From positions 1 through 13,260 of the forward strand of contig DGEZ01000108.1 of the NCBI GenBank assembly GCA_002391425.1: a stretch of 13,260 nucleotides of DNA. The letters are read 5' to 3'. A model generated the notes under the pieces. It searched no databases, was not told the DNA's origin, and saw nothing but the letters and a program-made list of their open reading frames with translations. This DNA comes from Micrococcales bacterium UBA3913. GTDB lineage: Bacteria; Actinomycetota; Actinomycetes; Actinomycetales; Microbacteriaceae. The translations under genes and the position numbers were made by a program. How positions within the stretch are numbered: position 1 is the stretch's first letter; each line of letters starts with the position of its first letter. Positions 1 to 6,621 of this stretch are shown here, one piece after another.

Positions 1-19
1 AGATGTGTATAAGAGACAG
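1..19 (+). other. Tn5/Nextera mosaic-end adapter remnant (non-genomic)
   Basis: The first 19 bases read AGATGTGTATAAGAGACAG, exactly the Tn5 mosaic end used in Nextera-style library preparation. This is established knowledge of the adapter and an exact match seen in the sequence. It lies at the very first base of the window, where untrimmed adapter is expected. Translated in the frame of the following gene it gives MCIRDR, a familiar artefactual N-terminus in proteins from untrimmed assemblies. Genomic sequence starts at about base 20. Confidence 0.97.
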
Positions 20-290
20 GGCCTCGGGTATCTGGTTCGGCTTCTTCCTCGGGCTCATGATGTCGGTGTGGTCGACGAGTTCGGCGGCATTCGGTGACTA
101 CCTGCTCATCGGGCTCATGATGGGGGCCGCCTTCGGCATCATCACGGGTGTCATCCGGTATGCGCTGATCCGCAGGCAGCAGAGCTACACCTCGGTGACG
201 CAGGTGGTGGCTACGACCTATGTGCTCGTGTGCCCACCGGAGGTCTCCGGCGAGGCGATGCGCATTCTGGGCACATCCAGCGAGGTGTGA
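20..290 (+). CDS. General stress protein 17M-like membrane protein, 3' fragment
   Basis: This is the C-terminal part of a plus-strand gene whose start lies outside the contig. The first whole native codon is at 21 (Ala); the ATG at 3 belongs to the adapter and is not a real start. About 90 residues remain. A glycine-rich hydrophobic region (GIWFGFFLGLMMSVWS, then LLIGLMMGAAFGIITGVI) looks like two membrane segments or a glycine-zipper hairpin. It is followed by a soluble tail with SVTQVVATTYVLVCPPE. This layout matches the actinobacterial proteins that carry a general stress protein 17M (YflT-like) domain before a hydrophobic glycine-rich segment; family assignment is from memory of that pattern. 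The biochemical role is unknown in the family. It ends with TGA and faces the aminopeptidase gene convergently across 140 bp. Confidence 0.72.
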
Positions 291-390
291 CTCCGGCGGG
301 AAACGAGCCGGTGTGCGCAGTCCGCTGGCGCGGTTCCCGGGTCATGGCGTGATTGCCCGATCGGGTCCTTTCTCGGATCGTGCCGCGGTT

Positions 391-405
391 CCCGGCTGGG
401 CCGGG
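391..405. terminator. Possible convergent terminator hairpin
   Basis: CCCGGC (391-396), loop TGG, GCCGGG (400-405) form a perfect 6-bp GC stem between two convergent genes, where a shared terminator would be useful. There is no clear T-run on either side, so a canonical intrinsic terminator is not shown. The 3-base loop is short. The rest of 291-430 holds no gene I can support. Confidence 0.3.
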
Positions 406-430
406 GGCGCGGCCTCCGCCTGTGTCCTGC

Positions 431-1912
431 TCAGGAGATCGACACGGTGCGCATCCACGCTTCGACACCGTCCGGATCGCGTGGAAGCGCCGCCGTCAGG
501 TTCACATTTCCGGTGTCCGTGATGAGCACGTCGTCCTCAATGCGCACGCCGATGCCGCGAAGCTCGGCGGGGACGGTGAGATCGTCGGGCTGCAGGTACA
601 GACCGGGCTCGATGGTGAACACCATGCCCGGTGTGATCACCCCGTCCAGGTAGAGCTCACGGCGAGCCTGTGCGCAGTCGTGCACATCCAGGCCCAGGTG
701 GTGGCTGGTGCCGTGCACCATGTACCGGCGGTGGAACTGGAGTTCGGGGCGGAGGGTCTCCTCCAGGGGGATGGGCAGCAGCCCCCACTCGCTGACCTTG
801 CGGGCGATGATGGCCATCGCCGCGTTGTGCACATCGCGGAAGCGATTCCCCGGGACAGCCACTTTAAAGGCTGCATCGGCGGCCTCCAGGACGGCCTCGT
901 ACACGCGGCGTTGTGCGGGCGTGAACGTGCCCGAGATCGGCAGGGTGCGCGTCACATCCGCGGTGTACAGGCTTTCGATCTCGACGCCAGCGTCGAGCAG
1001 AAGGAGGTCGCCGTCGCGCACGCTGCCGGTGTTATCCGTCCAGTGCAGCGTGCAGGCGTGCTTTCCCGCAGCGGCGATCGTGTCATAGCCCAGGTCGTTC
1101 CCCTCCTCCCGGGCGTGCGCGAAGAACGCGCCCTCGACGATGCGCTCGCCCCGCCGGTGTGCTTTGGCGCGGGGGAGTTCCTGCACGACACGGGCAAAGC
1201 CCTCGATGGAGATACGCACTGCCTCCTGCAGCTGGGCGATCTCGTAGGCATCTTTGATCAGGCGCAGTTCGCTGGCGGCCTCGGCCAGGCGGGTATCTGG
1301 GTCCTCGTTCTGGAAAGAGTGCGGGCGAATCTCCTGCACAAGCTCGGCCAACGCCGGGTCGTCGGCCGTTATCGCGGCCACGGGCGTGCCCTGCACAGGA
1401 CGGAGTGCCGTGGCGAGTTCGCTGATGTCGTGCGTGGGAAGATCGAGCGCGGTGCCGACCTCGGCCAGCCCGGGGCGGGGCCCGGTCCAGAACTCGCCAA
1501 TCGCGGAGTTAGCGTAGAATTCGTCGGTGTCGCGCCCGGCAGGAGCGCGGAAGTACAGCGCAGCCGAGTGGTCCTGGCCGTGGGGCGACAGCACGAGGAC
1601 CGCCCCGGGCACCGTCTGGGCACCCCACCCGGTCAGGTGGCTGAACGCGGAATGCGCGCGAAACCTGTAGTCCGTGTCATTGCTGCGCACCCGAGGTGCC
1701 CCGGCCCCGATGATCAGGGTGAACCCGGTGAACTGCGAACCGAGCTCGGCTCGGCGCGCGGCCGCGAATGCGGCGACCTCGGCGGTATCGGGCGTGGGTG
1801 TGGGGGCATCGGCCCAGTTCGAACTGATGAACTGGCGGAACTCTGAAGATTTCGGTGTGCGAGACCTGTTGTTGCCGCGTGCGGTGAGCGTATCGGCGGT
1901 TTGTGTGCTCAT
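431..1912 (-). CDS. pepP: Aminopeptidase P (Xaa-Pro aminopeptidase), M24B family
   Basis: A 493-residue cytoplasmic metallopeptidase that removes the N-terminal residue from peptides with proline in second position. An N-terminal creatinase-like domain (about 45-200) precedes the pita-bread catalytic domain (about 222-480). By alignment with E. coli PepP the two-metal ligands are D307 (LLLDAG), D319 (TADVTRT), H404 (HGTSHHLGLDVHD), E435 (FTIEPGLY) and E459 (GVRIEDD). The substrate-site histidines H400 and H411 are also present, so the enzyme should be active. The chosen ATG at 1912-1910 follows GGGAGA by 8 bases. The frame stays open 72 codons further upstream, but that part overlaps the PHP gene and is arginine-rich, unlike the family. 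It is the third gene of the leftward cluster, 23 bp after the PHP stop, so probably co-transcribed. E. coli has the same gene away from a helicase, so the linkage here is a lineage feature. Confidence 0.95.
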   Translation of the reverse strand: MSTQTADTLTARGNNRSRTPKSSEFRQFISSNWADAPTPTPDTAEVAAFAAARRAELGSQFTGFTLIIGAGAPRVRSNDTDYRFRAHSAFSHLTGWGAQTVPGAVLVLSPHGQDHSAALYFRAPAGRDTDEFYANSAIGEFWTGPRPGLAEVGTALDLPTHDISELATALRPVQGTPVAAITADDPALAELVQEIRPHSFQNEDPDTRLAEAASELRLIKDAYEIAQLQEAVRISIEGFARVVQELPRAKAHRRGERIVEGAFFAHAREEGNDLGYDTIAAAGKHACTLHWTDNTGSVRDGDLLLLDAGVEIESLYTADVTRTLPISGTFTPAQRRVYEAVLEAADAAFKVAVPGNRFRDVHNAAMAIIARKVSEWGLLPIPLEETLRPELQFHRRYMVHGTSHHLGLDVHDCAQARRELYLDGVITPGMVFTIEPGLYLQPDDLTVPAELRGIGVRIEDDVLITDTGNVNLTAALPRDPDGVEAWMRTVSIS

Positions 1913-1935
1913 GGGGATATTCTCCCACCGTTGGG

Positions 1936-2778
1936 CTAGAGTGACGCTGCCGATCCGGTACCTGCCGCCAGGATGCGCTCGAGGGATTCCTCTGGGGTGG
2001 TGTTCTCTCCAAGCCGATTCGGCTTGCCCGTTCCGTGAAAGTCGCTGGAACCGGTGGGAATCAGCCCGTTGTGCTCCGCGATACTCTGCAGCCGTGCCCG
2101 CACGGCGTCGTCGTTCTCGCGATGCCACACCTCAATGCCGAGCAGACCCGCATCACACAGCCGCCGGATCTCGGGCTCATCCAGCTCCCCGGACTGCAGG
2201 CCGCGTCCGGGATGCGCCAGGACGGGTACGCCGCCCGCGGCGCGAATCCGTGCCACGACATCAACCGGTGGGGGCGCGAACGTGGATGCGTAATAGGGCG
2301 AACCTGGTCGCAGGATCGTGCGAAACGCGGTGCTGCGGTCTGGGACGACGCCCCGGGCGACGAGCGCATCGGCGATGTGTGGGCGGCCGATCGTGGCGTC
2401 GCCGGTGACCTGTGCGGAGACGTCCTGAACAGTTATCGGGAAGTCACGGCTCAACGCGGCGATGATGCGGTCGGCGCGGATGTGCCGCTCGGTGCGCACT
2501 TTCTCGGTCATCGCAGTCAGCTCGGCGTTATCCGGGTCGATGAGGTACCCGAGAACATGAACCGAAAGTCGACCGAGCTTCGCCGAGCACTCGATGCCGG
2601 GGACGAAACCGATTCCGCTGAGGCGAGCCTGCGTGCGCGCGGACGCCCATCCACTCGTGGACTCATGGTCGGTGAGGGCCACCACGTCGAGGCCGACGGC
2701 GCTGGCCTGGGCGATCACCTGGGCCGGCGCATCCGTTCCGTCTGACGCCGTCGAATGCGTGTGCAGGTCGATGCGCAT
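1936..2778 (-). CDS. PHP-domain phosphoesterase, RNase AM/TrpH (YciV)-like
   Basis: A 280-residue PHP-superfamily hydrolase. The full set of metal-binding residues of the YciV/TrpH group is visible: H6 and H8 (DLHTHS), D13 (SDG), H38 (LTDHE), E63 (GIECS), H74, H189 (LAHPG), D246 and H248 (SSDFHG). A helical insertion sits at about 90-150, as in that group. Characterised relatives hydrolyse 3',5'-nucleotide bisphosphates and act as a 5'-3' exoribonuclease (E. coli YciV, RNase AM). Extending that activity to this protein is inference from the intact ligand set. The ATG at 2778 opens directly into the first motif, 20 bp after the helicase stop; the ribosome-binding site is weak (GGCTCAGC just upstream), which suggests translation linked to the upstream gene. 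Its place after an RNA helicase fits an RNA-turnover role. The alternative is a nucleotide bisphosphate phosphatase without RNA activity. Confidence 0.9.
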   Translation of the reverse strand: MRIDLHTHSTASDGTDAPAQVIAQASAVGLDVVALTDHESTSGWASARTQARLSGIGFVPGIECSAKLGRLSVHVLGYLIDPDNAELTAMTEKVRTERHIRADRIIAALSRDFPITVQDVSAQVTGDATIGRPHIADALVARGVVPDRSTAFRTILRPGSPYYASTFAPPPVDVVARIRAAGGVPVLAHPGRGLQSGELDEPEIRRLCDAGLLGIEVWHRENDDAVRARLQSIAEHNGLIPTGSSDFHGTGKPNRLGENTTPEESLERILAAGTGSAASL

Positions 2779-2798
2779 GCTGAGCCGACCCGCGCTGG

Positions 2799-4175
2799 CT
2801 ACTTCGCGTCGGGGCTGCCGTGCGTGCGCCGCCGCCTCCGGCCGCTGCGATGATGCGACGTGTTCGACGGGGCGGCTTTCTCGGTGTTCTCCTTCTGCTG
2901 CCCCTCGCGACGAGCAGAGCCGCCGCGGCCCGCGTCGGAACCGGACCGGCGCGGTTTCTGCCGGGATGTGCTCGCGCGATCAATAGGCCGGGCCCCGGGG
3001 AGCCTACCGGTGACGCCCTCCGGGATGTGCAGGTCGGTGAACAGGTGCGCCGAGGTTGAATACGTTTCTGTGGGTTCCGGCTGACCAAAATCCAGAGCCT
3101 TGTTGATGAGGGACCAGCGCGGGGTGTCCGCCCAGTCCACGAACGTCACCGCGACGCCGGTCTTGCCCGCGCGACCTGTCCGTCCGATGCGATGCAGGTA
3201 GTCCGCGTCGTCCTCGGGAATTGAGTGGTTGATCACGTGCGTGACGTCTTCGACGTCGATGCCGCGTGCCGCCACATCGGTGGCCACGAGGACATCGGCC
3301 CGACCCGACCGGAACGCGGCGAGGTGGCGTTCGCGCGCCTCCTGGTTGAGGTCGCCGTGGACGGCGGTGGAGGAGAACCCGCGCTCGCTGAGCTCCTCAG
3401 CCAGCCGGGCGGCCTGCCGTTTCGTGCGCACGAAGATGATGGTGCGCCCACGGCCCTCGGCCTGCAGGATGCGCGCGATCACCTCGTCCTTGTCGAGCGC
3501 GTGCGTGCGATAGATGAACTGCTCGATGTTGGCCTGAGTCTGCCCCTCCTCCGGGTCTGCGACGCGTACATGGATGGGGTGCGTCATGAACCGCCGGGCC
3601 AGTGCGATGACGGCCCCCGGCATGGTCGCCGAGAACAGCATGGTCTGACGCACCGGGTTCACCATGGTGAAGATCCGCTCGACGTCAGGAAGGAAGCCCA
3701 GGTCAAGCATCTTGTCGGCCTCGTCGAGCACCATGGTGGTCACGTGGGACAGGTCGAGAATGTGCTGGTGAGCCAGATCGATGAGCCTCCCGGGAGTGCC
3801 CACCACGATCTGGGCGCCAGCCTTCAACTGGGCGATCTGCCCTTCGTAGGCTTTCCCGCCGTAGATGGTGGCAATTTCTGTCCCGCGCACGCGCGCGACC
3901 GACTCGATCTCGTCACTGACCTGGTGCGCCAGCTCGCGTGTGGGGACCACGATCAGGCCGCGCACACCCGGTCCGGGATGCGCGCCGAGGCGCTGGAGCA
4001 TCGGCAACCCAAACGCCAGAGTCTTCCCGGTACCGGTCTTCGCCTGCCCGATGAGGTCGTTGCCCTGTAGCGCGAGGGGAATCGCCTCCTGCTGGATGGG
4101 GAACGGGTCCACGATGCCGTGGGCGGTCAGCTCCTCCACCATGTCTTGATCAATGTTCAGATCTGAAAAGGTCAC
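2799..4175 (-). CDS. DEAD-box ATP-dependent RNA helicase (RhlE/CsdA type)
   Basis: A 458-residue cytoplasmic RNA helicase with all core motifs in order: Q motif (FPIQQEA, Q28-29), Walker A (AKTGTGKT, 45-52), PTREL, GTPGR, DEAD at 151-154, SAT, VHGDLNQ, ATDVAARGID and HRIGRTGRAG. After the core (about residue 385) comes a disordered arginine/lysine- and serine-rich tail, typical of RNA-binding extensions in bacterial DEAD-box proteins. The start is GTG at 4175; an in-frame TAG lies five codons upstream, so little extension is possible. An AAGG sits nine bases upstream as a modest ribosome-binding site. It is the first gene of the leftward cluster and diverges from the ferritin-fold gene. The mycobacterial equivalent next to a MiaE-like gene is Rv3211 (rhlE). 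It could unwind structured mRNA, assist ribosome assembly or assist cold growth; the sequence does not choose between these. Confidence 0.95.
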   Translation of the reverse strand: MTFSDLNIDQDMVEELTAHGIVDPFPIQQEAIPLALQGNDLIGQAKTGTGKTLAFGLPMLQRLGAHPGPGVRGLIVVPTRELAHQVSDEIESVARVRGTEIATIYGGKAYEGQIAQLKAGAQIVVGTPGRLIDLAHQHILDLSHVTTMVLDEADKMLDLGFLPDVERIFTMVNPVRQTMLFSATMPGAVIALARRFMTHPIHVRVADPEEGQTQANIEQFIYRTHALDKDEVIARILQAEGRGRTIIFVRTKRQAARLAEELSERGFSSTAVHGDLNQEARERHLAAFRSGRADVLVATDVAARGIDVEDVTHVINHSIPEDDADYLHRIGRTGRAGKTGVAVTFVDWADTPRWSLINKALDFGQPEPTETYSTSAHLFTDLHIPEGVTGRLPGARPIDRASTSRQKPRRSGSDAGRGGSARREGQQKENTEKAAPSNTSHHRSGRRRRRTHGSPDAK

Positions 4176-4210
4176 GTCTTGCCTTGCCTAATATGTTGAG
4201 TTCCCTCCTC

Positions 4211-4216
4211 AGTGTA
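4211..4216 (-). promoter_or_regulatory. Candidate -10 element for the helicase cluster
   Basis: On the minus strand the hexamer TACACT fits the actinobacterial TANNNT -10 pattern. It lies about 36 bases upstream of the helicase GTG, implying a 5' leader near 30 nt. A GAGGAGGG follows right after the hexamer, too far from the GTG to be its ribosome-binding site. No convincing -35 is visible. Confidence 0.4.
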
Positions 4217-4233
4217 GGGGGTCGGCTCTGCGC

Positions 4234-4250
4234 GCGGGCGGGAAGCCCGC
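4234..4250. repeat. Inverted repeat in the helicase/ferritin-fold divergent region
   Basis: GCGGGC (4234-4239), loop GGGAA, GCCCGC (4245-4250) form a perfect 6-bp stem. It lies between the two divergent start regions, upstream of both candidate -10 elements, so an operator role is possible; chance occurrence in GC-rich DNA is also likely. No T-run follows, so it is not a terminator. Confidence 0.35.
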
Positions 4251-4293
4251 TCCGAGCAGGCGGGAGCGGCGGGCGCGCCGCAGGCTGTACGTA

Positions 4294-4307
4294 TAGCATG
4301 GAGGGCG
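4294..4307 (+). promoter_or_regulatory. Leaderless-type promoter for the ferritin-fold gene
   Basis: TAGCAT at 4294-4299 fits TANNNT and is followed by exactly seven bases before the GTG at 4307. In actinobacteria that spacing places transcription start at or next to the first base of the start codon. The same layout occurs before adnA. No good -35 hexamer is seen. The GGAGG in the seven-base spacer is only two bases from the GTG, too close for a normal ribosome-binding site. Confidence 0.45.
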
Positions 4308-5068
4308 TGTGGAACCTTTTCCGTCGGCGTCATCGGGGCTCTGACCTCCGTGTAAAGTCCCGTGCAGATCACCTGTCCGGGGCGCGCCCCGAGTCGTTGG
4401 ACATCTCCGCCTTCGCACCCAGCCAGGATGTCGTTCTCGCTCAGGCTGCATACCACCACTTCGCCGCGTACCGGCTGCTGTCCGCGTGGGTGGGGCAGGC
4501 GGACGCCTCAGCGGCGCGCTTTTCCTTCGCCTCGGCGATCTCGTCCGAGTACAAGACGTTCGCGCGCATCCACCGTGTGTTCCGGGCCGACCAGCCGGAG
4601 GCGGAGCCGCGGGATAACTGCCTGACCCCCGAGCTGCTGGACGCTGCCTTCGAGCGGGTTCAACCACGCACCTGGCAGGAGGCGGCTATCCACGTGTGCA
4701 TGGTCAACGGCATACTCGATGACGCCCACCTGGCCATCGCGGAGGCCGCAGGAGTGCCGATGCCGGTACGGCAGGTGCTGGCCCGCCGGCGCTCGCAGGA
4801 GAAGCTGCTCGCGTTGCTCCAGGAACAGATCGCCACCGCCGAGTTCTCGCGCGATCTGCTTGCACTCTGGGGGCGCGCAGTGATCGGGGATGCGATCCTC
4901 GCCGTACGGGGACTGCTGGTACTTCCCGAGGATGTGCGGGAGGCACTGCGTGCGGGAACCCACCCCGATGAGGGAGTCGCCGACGCATTGGGCCAGCTGG
5001 ACGCGTTTCAGTCGCAGCTGGTTGCCGGCCACACCCTTCGAATGGATGCCCTCCACTTGACGGCCTGA
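4307..5068 (+). CDS. Ferritin-like fold protein (MiaE-like, PF13794 type)
   Basis: A 253-residue, largely helical protein. Its pattern (WNLFRRR N-terminus, LAQAAYHHFAAYRLL, ISSEYKTFARI, GILDDAHLAI, RSQEKLLALLQEQI, LALWGRAVIGDAI) matches actinobacterial ferritin-fold proteins annotated as tRNA 2-methylthio-N6-isopentenyladenosine hydroxylase-like. The mycobacterial counterpart is Rv3210c, beside the same helicase and DUF3107 genes. The metal ligands expected for a diiron enzyme are not obvious: the helix-1 glutamate position appears to be R56 (AAYRLL), and I see no E-x-x-H pair in helices 2 or 4. Activity is therefore doubtful; this rests on recalled alignments. Start: GTG 4307 is preferred because it begins right at the conserved N-terminus and fits a leaderless promoter. 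ATG 4298 (three codons earlier) is the alternative; the open frame back to 4184 is not family-like. One base separates its TGA from the ClC start. Confidence 0.8.
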   Translation: MWNLFRRRHRGSDLRVKSRADHLSGARPESLDISAFAPSQDVVLAQAAYHHFAAYRLLSAWVGQADASAARFSFASAISSEYKTFARIHRVFRADQPEAEPRDNCLTPELLDAAFERVQPRTWQEAAIHVCMVNGILDDAHLAIAEAAGVPMPVRQVLARRRSQEKLLALLQEQIATAEFSRDLLALWGRAVIGDAILAVRGLLVLPEDVREALRAGTHPDEGVADALGQLDAFQSQLVAGHTLRMDALHLTA

Positions 5069-5069
5069 C

Positions 5070-6308
5070 ATGGTGTCTTTGCTGCGCTGGTCGCTGGCCG
5101 TCGTGTGCGCCGGGCTCATCGCTGGCCTGGCCGGGATCTTTCTCACGCTCGTCACCCGCGCCGTCGAGGTGGTGCTCTGGGGCACCTGGGACGTGCGGGC
5201 ACTTGCGGGTGCCGTCGCGACAGTGGGGATGTGGCCGCGGGCCGCGATCGTCTTCGGGTCTGCTGTGCTCGGCGCCCTGGTCTGGTTTCTCCTCGGGGTG
5301 TTCGCGTGCTCGCCCGTTCCGCTGGGCACGGTGGTGAAGGGCGCGCGGATGCCGTTGGGCCGAACCGTCATCCACACCGTCACCCAGACCGTGATCGTCG
5401 CAGCGGGGGTCTCCGTGGGCAAGGAGGTCGCCCCGCGTGAGCTGGCGGCCAGCGGGATGGCAGCGGTGTCCGCGCAGCTCGGCTACACCGGGCAGTCGCG
5501 ACGACAGCTCATCGCCGCCGCCGCCGGGGCCGGGCTGGCTGCGGTGTATGCGGTGCCGCTTGCGGGTTGCGCGTTCGCGGTGGAGGCCCTGGCGGGTCGC
5601 CGTAGTGTGCGTGCGGTGCTTTCGGCGGCCGCGGCCAGCGCGGTGGCAGTGACGGCCGCGAGCTTCGTCGTGGGGTGGGAGCCATACTATGTGGTGCCTG
5701 ATGTGCCGCTGAGCTGGCCGCTCATCGCGTGGGCGCCGGTCGCGGGTGTCCTGATCGGGGGGTGCGCGATGCTCTTTTCCTCCGCACTGCGGCGCATCTC
5801 CGCTCGCGCCGCCCGGCGCCGTCCCGTGCGTGTCCTCGTGCTGGTTCCCCTGGCCGGGGCGTGCGTCGCCTGCGCATCCCTGTGGTTCCCCGAGGTTCTC
5901 GGAAATGGGCATTCGCTGGCTCAGATGGCGGTGAGCGCGACCGGGCCCGTGTCGCTGGCGGTGATCGGAGGTTTCCTCACGCTGGCTACAGTGAAGGCGC
6001 TCCTCACCCTGGGACTGATCGGCGCAGGCGCGTGGGGAGGGGTGCTTACCCCGAGTATTGCTGTGGGAGCCGCGCTGGGCGTCGTCTGCGGAGGGGCATG
6101 GATGGTGCTGTTTCCCGGGCAGTCGTGGGCGGGTTTCGCCTGTGTGGGCGCGGCGGTCTTCCTTGCGGTGGTTCAGCGCACTCCGGTGACGGCGGTGCTG
6201 CTCGTGGCAGAGTTCGGGCACGTGTTCGGTGCGGTGCTCATCCCCGTTGTGCTCGCGGTGGCGACCGCTCAGGTGATGCGGTTGGTCGTCGAGCGCCGTC
6301 GGCGATAG
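5070..6308 (+). CDS. Divergent ClC-family chloride channel/transporter
   Basis: A 412-residue inner-membrane protein with about ten hydrophobic segments, shorter than E. coli ClC (473). Family landmarks are readable: GVSVGKEVAPRELAA (gating glutamate E119, in place of GREGP), AAGAGLAAVYAVPLAGCAFAVEAL, and GGVLTPSIAVGAALG (in place of GxFxP, with L326 where F357 sits in E. coli). The GSGIP signature is replaced by CSPVPLG. At the internal proton-transfer site (E202-E203 in E. coli) the sequence is E172-A173, so the proton glutamate is absent, as in ClC channels. The protein ends before the helix that carries the central tyrosine Y445. By homology it moves anions across the membrane; a channel rather than an exchanger is inference. 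The ATG at 5070 is one base after the upstream TGA, so translation is probably coupled. The stop lies 3 bp from the end of the convergent gene. Confidence 0.85.
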   Translation: MVSLLRWSLAVVCAGLIAGLAGIFLTLVTRAVEVVLWGTWDVRALAGAVATVGMWPRAAIVFGSAVLGALVWFLLGVFACSPVPLGTVVKGARMPLGRTVIHTVTQTVIVAAGVSVGKEVAPRELAASGMAAVSAQLGYTGQSRRQLIAAAAGAGLAAVYAVPLAGCAFAVEALAGRRSVRAVLSAAAASAVAVTAASFVVGWEPYYVVPDVPLSWPLIAWAPVAGVLIGGCAMLFSSALRRISARAARRRPVRVLVLVPLAGACVACASLWFPEVLGNGHSLAQMAVSATGPVSLAVIGGFLTLATVKALLTLGLIGAGAWGGVLTPSIAVGAALGVVCGGAWMVLFPGQSWAGFACVGAAVFLAVVQRTPVTAVLLVAEFGHVFGAVLIPVVLAVATAQVMRLVVERRRR

Positions 6309-6311
6309 CGG

Positions 6312-6605
6312 TCAGCCAGCGATGAGCTCGGCCAGGCGCAGGGATGCGCTACGACGTCGCGACGCGTGCTGCCGGTATCCCGTGGCGACCGCTGCCAGAG
6401 CGCCGGTGCACAGCGGCAGTGTCCACATGACGGGGGAGTTGGCGGGCATCCCAAGCCACAGCAGGGCGACCCAGAGCAGACCCGTGACGAGCGTCGTGAT
6501 GGTGGGCAGAACCAGCACTCCCGTGTAGGCCCCGGAACGTGCAGGGGTGATGTCGATCAGGCTTCCCACGCTCGCGGCGAGTGCGATGACGATGATGATC
6601 TCCAT
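6312..6605 (-). CDS. Small 3-TM membrane protein, function unknown
   Basis: A 97-residue protein with three hydrophobic stretches: residues about 2-17 (IIIVIALAASVGSLI), 28-53 (VLVLPTITTLVTGLLWVALLWLGM) and 57-78 (VMWTLPLCTGALAAVATGY). A basic tail follows (RQHASRRRS), which should be cytoplasmic by the positive-inside rule. Similar small three-helix proteins are, from memory, common in Micrococcales without known function. The ATG at 6605 is preceded by GGCGGAG seven bases upstream, a good ribosome-binding site. It starts 16 bp after the DUF3107 stop and is likely co-transcribed with it. It ends only 3 bp from the convergent ClC gene. Confidence 0.78.
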   Translation of the reverse strand: MEIIIVIALAASVGSLIDITPARSGAYTGVLVLPTITTLVTGLLWVALLWLGMPANSPVMWTLPLCTGALAAVATGYRQHASRRRSASLRLAELIAG

Positions 6606-6621
6606 GGCTTCGCTCCGCCTG

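Noticed and set aside
3..5. ATG at base 3 as start of the first gene
   Set aside because: It is inside the Tn5 mosaic-end adapter.
353..1846. A 497-codon plus-strand open frame
   Set aside because: It lies antisense to the aminopeptidase P gene, shows no domain, and is a typical shadow frame of a high-GC gene with strong third-position bias.
4184..4306. Upstream extension of the ferritin-fold gene to ATG 4184
   Set aside because: The added 41 residues are Gly/Arg/Ala-rich, cross the divergent promoter region and hairpin, and do not match the family N-terminus.
4704..6221. Long minus-strand frames (505 and 304 codons) over the ferritin-fold and ClC genes
   Set aside because: Low-complexity, polar and charge-rich translations with no family similarity, antisense to well-supported genes.
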